Assembly: GCA_030734395.1 (NCBI GenBank)
Contig: JAUZTG010000034.1
Location: forward strand, 248,001 to 312,000
DNA length: 64,000 nt
From: Sarocladium kiliense
Lineage: Eukaryota > Ascomycota > Sordariomycetes > Hypocreales > Sarocladiaceae
Direction: 5' to 3'
Made by a program: the position numbers and the translations under genes. Numbering within the stretch: position 1 is the first letter of the stretch; the number at the start of each line of letters is the position of its first letter. The notes below the pieces were generated by a model, which did no database searches, was not told the origin of the DNA, and was given only the letters and a program-made list of their open reading frames with translations. Positions 57,096 to 64,000 of the stretch are shown here, piece by piece.

Positions 57096-60000
57096 CTAGG
57101 GTATAATGACTACCTCCTCGCTCTTGAAATACATATCTGACCTCTCTACTAGAACTTCCCGTATAGGGAGCATGGACCAAAACCGCTTCGGCATGCCCTG
57201 AAGCTTGTTCCGCTCAATACCCAGCCTTGCAATAGCCGCTGTATTCTCCTTCTCGGCCCTGAACTGAACCTTCTGGCCTACTCCTCCATTCCAGTATCTC
57301 TTGTCGTGTTCAATTTGCCACTGTGTCCCCGGGAGCTGCTTCACAGTCGATGGGCTTATGCCGAAGAGGCTTGGAAGCATGCTTGTAACGAGAACCTTTG
57401 CTCCGCACCACTCCGCCGCTTTAGCTTGCCTGCACTTGTGCGATGATCCGGCTTCTATACAGCGATTTGTAGCTACGGCAAATGTAGCGGACCAGGCTGT
57501 GTCTTTGAGCATCTCGCACCATTCGTGATCGCCTTCGGAGGGCACTTTGACGCAGAAGCGGGCATCTGAGTCATTTGGCCAGAGGATGGCAAAGCTCAGG
57601 CCTGTCTTGTCGAAGCCAGTGTCTTTCAGACAGGTTAGGGTCTTGCTGAAGACTGTCTGCATACACTTGAGCTCTGGCAATGTCAGGGTTTCTGACCATG
57701 CTCTGAAATTCTCTGTTGAGATCATGGCGGCTGTGGCAGCAGCTTGCAGTTCAGACCACCCATCTATCCTTAGGCTGTGGATATACCCCATCAAGTCGTC
57801 TCGAAGGAGTGCTCGAATGGGGACTCGCCTGGCCACACCCGTGCAGAGACTGACTTGTAGACCCCAAGGCTCCTCGAATTGCGATAGCTTGCCGTCGTTT
57901 GTCCAACGGTCTAGAAAGGCCCTTTTCAAAGGAACACCGGGTTGCTTGACTTGTGTGCCTCCTACCTGGGCGAGGACATTGTTCCCAAACTGGAGCATTA
58001 CGCTCCTCTCGATGAATTTCCAGTATCCGGAGCTCGTGGCCATATCAGCTAGGAAGGGTTGTGAGGCCGCACGGCTTGCATTGGCGTCTCGAGGGCAGCT
58101 GCCGTTGATCCTCACGGATTTATAGGCTTCCTCCGTTTCGCGGACCTCCTTGAAAGGGAGGTGAGGCAAAGCCTTTTTGGCCAAAATAGATGTGACGTTC
58201 CCGTCACTCGTCGTTTTAGCTCCAAAAGCACCTTGGTGCTCGCTCTGCACCTTCTCGTTGATTGCTGTTAGCCCAACGGCAGTGCTTCCGACCAGGATTC
58301 GTTCCCGATACCCGAAAGCAGAGGAGCTTTCGGTCCTTCTAGAATCAGCATCCCCCCAATGCAGAACATGATCCCCATTCGCAAGTGTTCGGTCCGCTGT
58401 AATGATGCCTCCTCGGATCACAAGACCTAGCACCTTGTCTTCTAATGGAGGCCCTTCAGAGTTCATTATCAGTGTGCCAGGACCCCACGAATCTACAATA
58501 TCCTCACAGCTGGCGCTGAGGTACAAGGACTCTTCCGTGGCCACGGATTGCGGCAACGTGCTGAAGACAGAGACGTTTGAGCCCACCATTTCTCCCAAGC
58601 ACGCAAGTTGGCGCTGTGTAGATACTATGGAGGGAAGTTCGGAGGAGCATCCCTGCAGCTTGACGGTGTGCAGTGCCTCCGCAAGATAATCGGGATGTAG
58701 TATCCCTGAATGGCCGTGTGCATAGAAGAGAATCCCAAGGCAAAGGCTTTGTACCGTAAGTGAGTATATGTGCAGCTTCTCTAGGACCGTTGATGGAGTA
58801 GGCAAAGAAATATCGAATAGCCGCTCGAGAAGTGGTACACATATCGAAAGGAGGACGAAGAGCGCAGGCTCGCTCAGGCCTTCTTTTTCCAACAGCTTGA
58901 TTGAATCCCTTAGCTTCGCGACTTCTTCGATGGCAATGGTGTTCATGTGCACCATCACAGGAATGGCTCCGGCAGGCAAAGCCTGTAACCTTAAGGAGAG
59001 CAGTGTGAATCTGTCGCAGCAAAATCCGTGCTCCTGGAGCGTTGCTAAGGCGAACATTGCTCCGTGAATAGCCACGCAGAGCTGAGAGACGACTTCCGAC
59101 GGATCAATTCCAGCAAAGGAGACGACCAAGGCCTGATCTGAGGAGAGATCCAGGCTCCCGTACTGGTTTCGAGCCCAGCTCCCTGGAGGGAACACCCCCG
59201 CAATCCCACAAAACAGTGATACCCGTCTTTGTAATTCAGCTTGATCTAGGGATTCGGAGCGGTCGATAGCGTTCGTTGCATTATAACAAACTTCTTCGTG
59301 ACGCAGTTGATGTGCGCAGCAGTTCTGGTGAAAAGGGCTCATGGCTTGCGTTTCAGGAACTTCGATTTCAAGGTTGGGGTACCGAACCCATGGCTTACAT
59401 TTCGCTGTCTCGACAAGTATTTCAGTGATCTCAGCTACGTTCAGGCCGTTTTCTCGCAGTGTTGTAAGCCATTCATAGCTACCTTGAGCTACAGACTGGA
59501 AATGGCTAGATAGAAGTATTTCGATTTTGGTGGTCTGAGTTGCATTCATTGCCTCTTTCAGAAGCTCCGGGCCTTCCGTCGGTCTGTTTTTGAGAAACTC
59601 CTGAACTGATGAGTGGATCAAAGAGATGCCTTCAGTCGATAGAGTGGTTCCTGAGACTGATTACTTAGCCTTTCATCTATATATTGAGCATTGACATGTT
59701 GCCTCGTGCTCTGCCAAACGATATAGCTTACCTTTTCTGTTCAGGTGCTGTTGGCTCTTTGTTGTGAGCAGGTCATTTGATTCTGGGGTTACGTTTAGCT
59801 CTATCCAGGTTGTTCATTAGCAAAGACTGCTTCAACATGTGTCTCTCAACTAACAAGAGAAAACTTACCATGTGCTGAGGAGTTGAAGAGGCTATCCAGG
59901 GTTTCGATCATTGATTCTGGAAGCTTTGTATTCGGATATCGTAATTCGTCCAGAAAACGGTGACCCATGGCCTGTATCGCCGACGGCCGGAGTTTTGGAT

Positions 60001-61061
60001 CATAGTGCAAGAACTGGGCTATGAATTCAATGCCGTCGATGGTCGCCTTTCTGAATAACTTTTCCAATGGGAACGGTTTGATCTGTGGAAATTTGTGGTC
60101 GGTGTAGCTGGGGTTCATGGCATGAATCTGTTCCCTCGTCGGTGTGCCCAGAATCTTGATGATCTCTACAAGCTGGTCGATTCCGGAATCGCCTGCGAAG
60201 AGTGGTTGGCTCAGTGCCATCTCACCTAGCACGCATCCAGCTGACCATATATCTTGAAAATAGATACGTCAGCGAATATCTTAGTCGTGGAGTAGAAGAT
60301 GTCTCACCAATAGCAACTGTATAGTTTCTGGCACCAAAGATGAGCTCTGGGGCACGATAATATCGAGAACATATGTATGAAACACTTGGCTCGCCTGGAG
60401 TAATGACCTTGGCGCTGCCGAAATCGCATATTTTCAAAGTTCCAGTGAGGGGGTTGACGAGGAGGTTCTGGGGCTTCACATCCCTGTGACAGATGCCCTT
60501 GGAATGAATGAAAGCCAGTGCTCTTAGGGTTTGATAGAAATATAGCTTGATCTCAATCCATGGCATAATCCTTTTTTCCTTTTGAGCGACTCGTATTACT
60601 TTATACAGCGTGGCTGGAAGGAACTCGAGGAGCAGGTTTAGGTAGACATCGTCCTTCTTTCGGTTGGTCAGCATTTGAGACCAGCCGGCGCGTCAGAGTG
60701 TAGGTTGCGTACGTTTCCGCCGTCTCCGGAAGAGTAGAAGAAGGCTTTGAGCTGAACAATATTCGGATGTTGCAGTTGGCGCAGGATCTCGAGCTCTCGA
60801 TTCTGTCAAGAAAGGGCAAACGTTAACTTTCGAACGATGCTGAAATAATGCCCGAATGGTATAGCTGTGGAATACCTTGAACTTCTTATCTTGAAGGACT
60901 CGCTTCACTGCGGCATCTTCTCCCCGTGCTCTGGCCTGGTAAACGACACCAAAGCTGCCATTTCCAATGAGCCTGAGCTGCGTGTATCGCAGCTCAGATG
61001 TCTTGCCAGTAAGCCCGTCCTGCGCCTGCACGACAAACTCGCCTACAGAAGCCAATGTCAT
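57096..61061 (-). CDS. GSK3-type kinase fused to a large NLR-like C-terminal region
   Basis: Six exons, complement(57096-59656, 59732-59800, 59869-60252, 60308-60656, 60713-60802, 60876-61061), sum to 3639 nt and 1212 residues. Residues 1-336 are a complete GSK3 kinase: loop GNGSFGVV (33-40), AVKR Lys53, HRD 149-151, DFG 170-172, activation Tyr186 in SYICSRYY, and the primed-substrate triad Arg64/Arg150/Lys175. Where GSK3 normally ends (LFNxxxHEL), intron 4 joins LFNSSAHELNVTPES and intron 5 leads, in frame, into an 854-residue exon. That exon begins with STEGISLIHSSVQEFL, like the post-NACHT segment of the NLR at 34.7 kb; later CEDIVDSWGPG recalls fungal NLR tails. No Walker motifs are seen. 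Two adjacent genes remain possible, but splice signals and phase favour one. Confidence 0.78.
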
Positions 61062-62156
61062 GTCAGTTGGCGGCACTCAGCGAGAAGCTGGAAGCAAGTT
61101 CTGCGTCTACACTCACTATTCATTCTGAGGTTGCTGCAGAGACAATGCGTTGTAGATCTGGTGGTGCCTGCTCTCTCAACTGCCTGGGAGGGGTAATGTT
61201 CAGCCTCAGCGAGGAACGGCAGCCTCTGGTCTCGTGATTTTGCGTTTCAGCTGTGCATAGCCAGCCACCTTATCTCGCGTGTTGCGTCTTACTGTTGTTC
61301 TGTAAGATAGTGGGCTGGTAGACTTCTTGTTACATTGAAATGCAAACCTGTTCTTAACAAACAATAGCGCGCGCCTTGACCTTGTATTTCATAACTAACC
61401 CATCATCAACCGCAGCAGGCCCTTCGACCCAGACTTGCTTAGTTGAGCTGCGCCACCACAATGCGGCAGAAGCTTGAGGTGTTTTGTCGAATGCAGCATG
61501 CCCTGAGCATAAGATAAAGCCATGATGCTGCTTCTCTACTGTAATGTCACCCCCGCCCCACGCTACACATGCCCAGTTATACGATGATTCTTATACGTGA
61601 ATCTCTTTAAGCAAAATCCGAGCCCACATACGCACAGATATAGACCCGTATCCCTACTGTTGATGCTACCCTCCATAGCGTGGATCGTGAGGAAATCCTC
61701 ACATGTAAGTCATTGGATTGAAACCAGGCAAAAGGCGAGAGACTGGGAGTTGCTTCCTGGAGCTACAAATGCATGAAACTCTATTCCGCTTGAGGATGAT
61801 GAGAATTACCTCGAAGAGATGTTGCCTCGGGTAAGTAGACATAGCCAGTCGAGTCGTCCCATTCTGTTTAAAAGAAAAACAGGGAAGCCTTCGAGGTCGG
61901 TGCGGGTCCCGCCGGCAGGTCCCATGTCATCACCAGCCGCACCAACCCGAGCCGTGCCATGACCACTACACTACACCTGCACCACGAAGCTTGCAACTGC
62001 ATCCCTCTGCCCCCACGACCACAAACGATCCTGAACATCGCCGAAAAGTAGCAGCCGAGCTTTGTACAGCTCGTCAAATTCGTCAACCTGGCCGGATTCT
62101 TCTGGAAAGCTTCAAATCCCAGCACCGGCGCTTCGGGCGCGTCGGCCAAGGACACC
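61062..62156. other. Divergent intergenic region, kinase / MIX23
   Basis: About 1.1 kb between divergent genes, so both promoters lie here. An upstream 5' exon for the kinase cannot be excluded, but none with homology is seen. Confidence 0.5.
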
Positions 62157-62843
62157 ATGGACGCGCAACCGACCCCTCCGGAGCTGACGCCACAGTTCTG
62201 CTTCTCAACTCGCACACTACGTGGTGAGTGATATCCTGGAAGGTCCTATTGGGGGGCTTGGATGAATGGGTTTTATCGAACTGGTAGGCTGACGAGAGAG
62301 CTAGACTTCCTTCGACTGTCACGGTCTTCGATCGACGACTCGATAACGCAAAACCTCAATGCTCTCATCACACCTTCAAGAGCTGGCTTCAACCCTACTT
62401 CGACGAACCAGCGATCATCTAATTCTCAGCCACGATCAATAGACCCGCACGCATGCCAGGCCTTCCGAGATAAAGTCCTGTTCCCGTCGTGGGAGGCTCG
62501 CGCCGAGGTAATTAACTACTGCGGCATGGTCGCCACCAGTCCCGATAAAGAAGATCCAGATGCCGAACTACGAGAGATTGAGAATCAGAAGGACAGGGAG
62601 AGGGTGGTTGACGAGCGGCTGGATCCGTACTCTGGAAGGTTCTTCCCCAGGGAGGCGAGGACAGAGATGCTGGCTTCGCTTCTGAGGCAGGAGAGGGGCG
62701 TGGAAAATATTGTTAGGACGAGGACTTGGGAGATGGTGCAACAGAGGTGTGGGGGCGGAGTTGCTGAGGAGAGATGGGAGGATGCGATGGCGGCTTGGAG
62801 GGATAGGAAGAGGGTGGAGAGGCTTGAGGCGGCTGGGCGGTGA
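62157..62843 (+). CDS. MIX23: Mix23/Cid2-family protein
   Basis: Join(62157-62223, 62305-62843), 201 residues. The 81-nt intron (GTGAGT, branch CTGAC, CTAG) joins as TLRDFLRLSRSSIDD, the family core. Conserved blocks are FCFS near the N-terminus, DDSITQNLNALITP, ACQAFRDKVLFPSWEAR, INYCGMVATSPD and DPYSGRFFPREARTE. Fission-yeast Cid2 is a caffeine-induced death protein; the budding-yeast relative Mix23 is a mitochondrial intermembrane-space protein that helps import through the TIM23/MIA route. The paired cysteines here fit that role. ATG 62157 lies in CACCATGG. Confidence 0.87.
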
Positions 62844-63566
62844 CGTTGAGTGACTCGAAGGCTTCAAAGACTTGGAGAACCTGGATACGAGAGATATGAA
62901 GTTTCTGGAAGTGATGATGAAGCAGTTGTCGGAGCTCTCATGACCTGGCGGCTGTCCGATGCTCAGATGTAGGAATATGTAGCAGTGTAAGATCCCCACT
63001 ACAGAAGAAATGTAGGTGCAGAGAAGTATGGTAAATAAGACGAGTAACGAAGAAGCAGACTAGCATACAGCAGACACCTCTAACGAAATAAAAAGCTCTT
63101 GGGCCATCATCGTGTTCAATAATACAGAAAGCCGATGCCCCGCCATGGTGTACCCTGCAAGCTAACCGCCAATGGAAAAAATGAGGGTCCGCTCCGAAAC
63201 TCACCGTCGCCGCCAGAACTGCCACTTCACGCCTCACCAAGCTACCAACTTTAGCGATCCCTCCAACAAACACGCTGACCACCCGTCGACCGCCATTTCG
63301 AGCCCGTCCCCTCGATCTGACCGAGCAGCTGATCCTCCTCTAGCTGCAACAGCTATCTCTCGCTTCCGACGTCATTGGGCGATCGTGTGGTCCCTTCCGA
63401 AAGCTCCCCTCCGATCTTCAGCCTTGTCGAAGACGTTGCGAGTCCGATTTCGCCTTTGCACAAATCATTGACGAGGACAACCTTTATCTCGGCCCGTAGC
63501 GCCAGCGGTAATTCTTGACTTCACTGCAAGCTCCGAGAACGTCTGGGTGGCCAGCAGCATTTCATC
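62844..63566. other. Intergenic between MIX23 and NAA15
   Basis: About 720 bp, NAA15 promoter and leader. A 99-codon frame at 63172-63471 has no recognisable content. Confidence 0.5.
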
Positions 63567-64000
63567 ATGCCGCAGCCACTGCCTCCGAAGGAGGCTTCCC
63601 ACTTTCGAAATGTCGTCAAGTACTACGAGGAAAAGCAGTACAAGCGCGGTATCAAGGCTGCCGATCTCATCTTGAAGAAGCATGCCAAACATGGTGATAC
63701 CATGGCCATGAAGGCTTTGATTTTGAATGCGCAGGGTAAGACTGAGGAGGCTTTCGCTCTGGGCAAGGAGGCTTTGACTGTCGACATGAAGTCACATATC
63801 TGCTGGCACGTCTACGGTTTACTGTACCGCGCCAATAAGAATTTCGAGGAGGCCATCAAGGCGTACAAATTCGCTCTGCGCCTCGAGCCTGAGTCGCCGC
63901 AGATCCAGCGTGACCTTGCCATTCTGCAGATCCAGATGCGGGATTATGCTGGCTACATTCAGAGCCGGACGGCGATGCTCCAGGCGCGGCCAGCGCTGCG
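63567..64000 (+). CDS. NAA15: NatA auxiliary subunit NAA15 (partial, runs off the window)
   Basis: Only the first 144 residues lie inside the window. They read MPQPLPPKEASHFRNVVKYY, then KQYKRGIKAADLILKKHAKHGD, GDTMAMKALILNAQG and HVYGLLYRANKNFEEAIKAYK, i.e. the first tetratricopeptide-like helical repeats of the NatA scaffold (yeast Nat1). NatA acetylates the N-termini of nascent proteins at the ribosome; NAA15 anchors the catalytic Naa10. ATG 63567 is chosen since homology starts directly there. No intron is needed so far. Confidence 0.92.
   Translation, partial: MPQPLPPKEASHFRNVVKYYEEKQYKRGIKAADLILKKHAKHGDTMAMKALILNAQGKTEEAFALGKEALTVDMKSHICWHVYGLLYRANKNFEEAIKAYKFALRLEPESPQIQRDLAILQIQMRDYAGYIQSRTAMLQARPAL

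Noticed and set aside
57096..59621. Treating the 841-codon frame as a separate gene
   Set aside because: It has no ATG at its upstream edge (TTG at 59621), and consensus splice sites join it in phase to the kinase exons.

Overview
The window is nuclear DNA of a filamentous ascomycete (Pezizomycotina; a Dothideomycete would fit, but I cannot settle the class). The evidence is compact genes with 50-90 nt introns (GTRNGT donors, CTRAC branch points, CAG/TAG and sometimes AAG acceptors), a CYP51, Pth11-like receptors, NACHT-type NLR genes, Zn2Cys6 regulators and RTA1-like proteins. Exon joins below are hand-built from splice signals and frame; there are no transcripts behind them.

Layout. 0.7-4.7 kb: VPS9-ankyrin-PX protein (Vrl1-like). 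5.8-7.4 kb: a divergent CYP51. 8.5-9.5 kb: alpha/beta hydrolase. 9.9-14.8 kb: three tandem RBR (RING-IBR-RING) ubiquitin-ligase genes, two intact and one decayed; a fourth, decayed copy lies at 24.6-26.1 kb. Between them are an APC permease (15.3-17.1 kb), a Pth11-like membrane protein (18.6-20.0), a GNAT acetyltransferase (20.7-21.5), an RTA1-like protein (21.7-22.9) and an intron-containing tRNA-Ala (23.97). 26.6-28.6 kb: YAT-family amino acid permease.

28.6-44.6 kb is looser and more accessory: long gaps, a 2,2-dialkylglycine decarboxylase-like enzyme tail-to-tail with a Zn2Cys6 regulator, a 1176-residue NACHT-ankyrin NLR, a DUF3445 (heme-dependent N-demethylase-like) pseudogene with at least five lesions, and a second Pth11-like gene.

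44.6-64 kb is gene-dense and more conserved: APH-fold kinase, PARG-type macrodomain protein, BCS1-like AAA ATPase, class II fructose-bisphosphate aldolase, Kes1/Osh4 oxysterol-binding protein, M14 carboxypeptidase, Mix23/Cid2 and the start of NAA15. Embedded in it (57.1-61.1 kb) is the most unusual locus: six exons that join in frame to give a complete GSK3-type kinase fused to about 875 extra residues, whose beginning resembles the segment that follows the NACHT domain in fungal NLRs, with no NACHT of its own.

Main points to check are the GSK3/NLR-like fusion, the RBR family whose decayed members carry in-frame TAG codons (one exactly replacing an expected Trp), the CYP51 with altered azole-pocket motifs, and the accessory block around the NLR.
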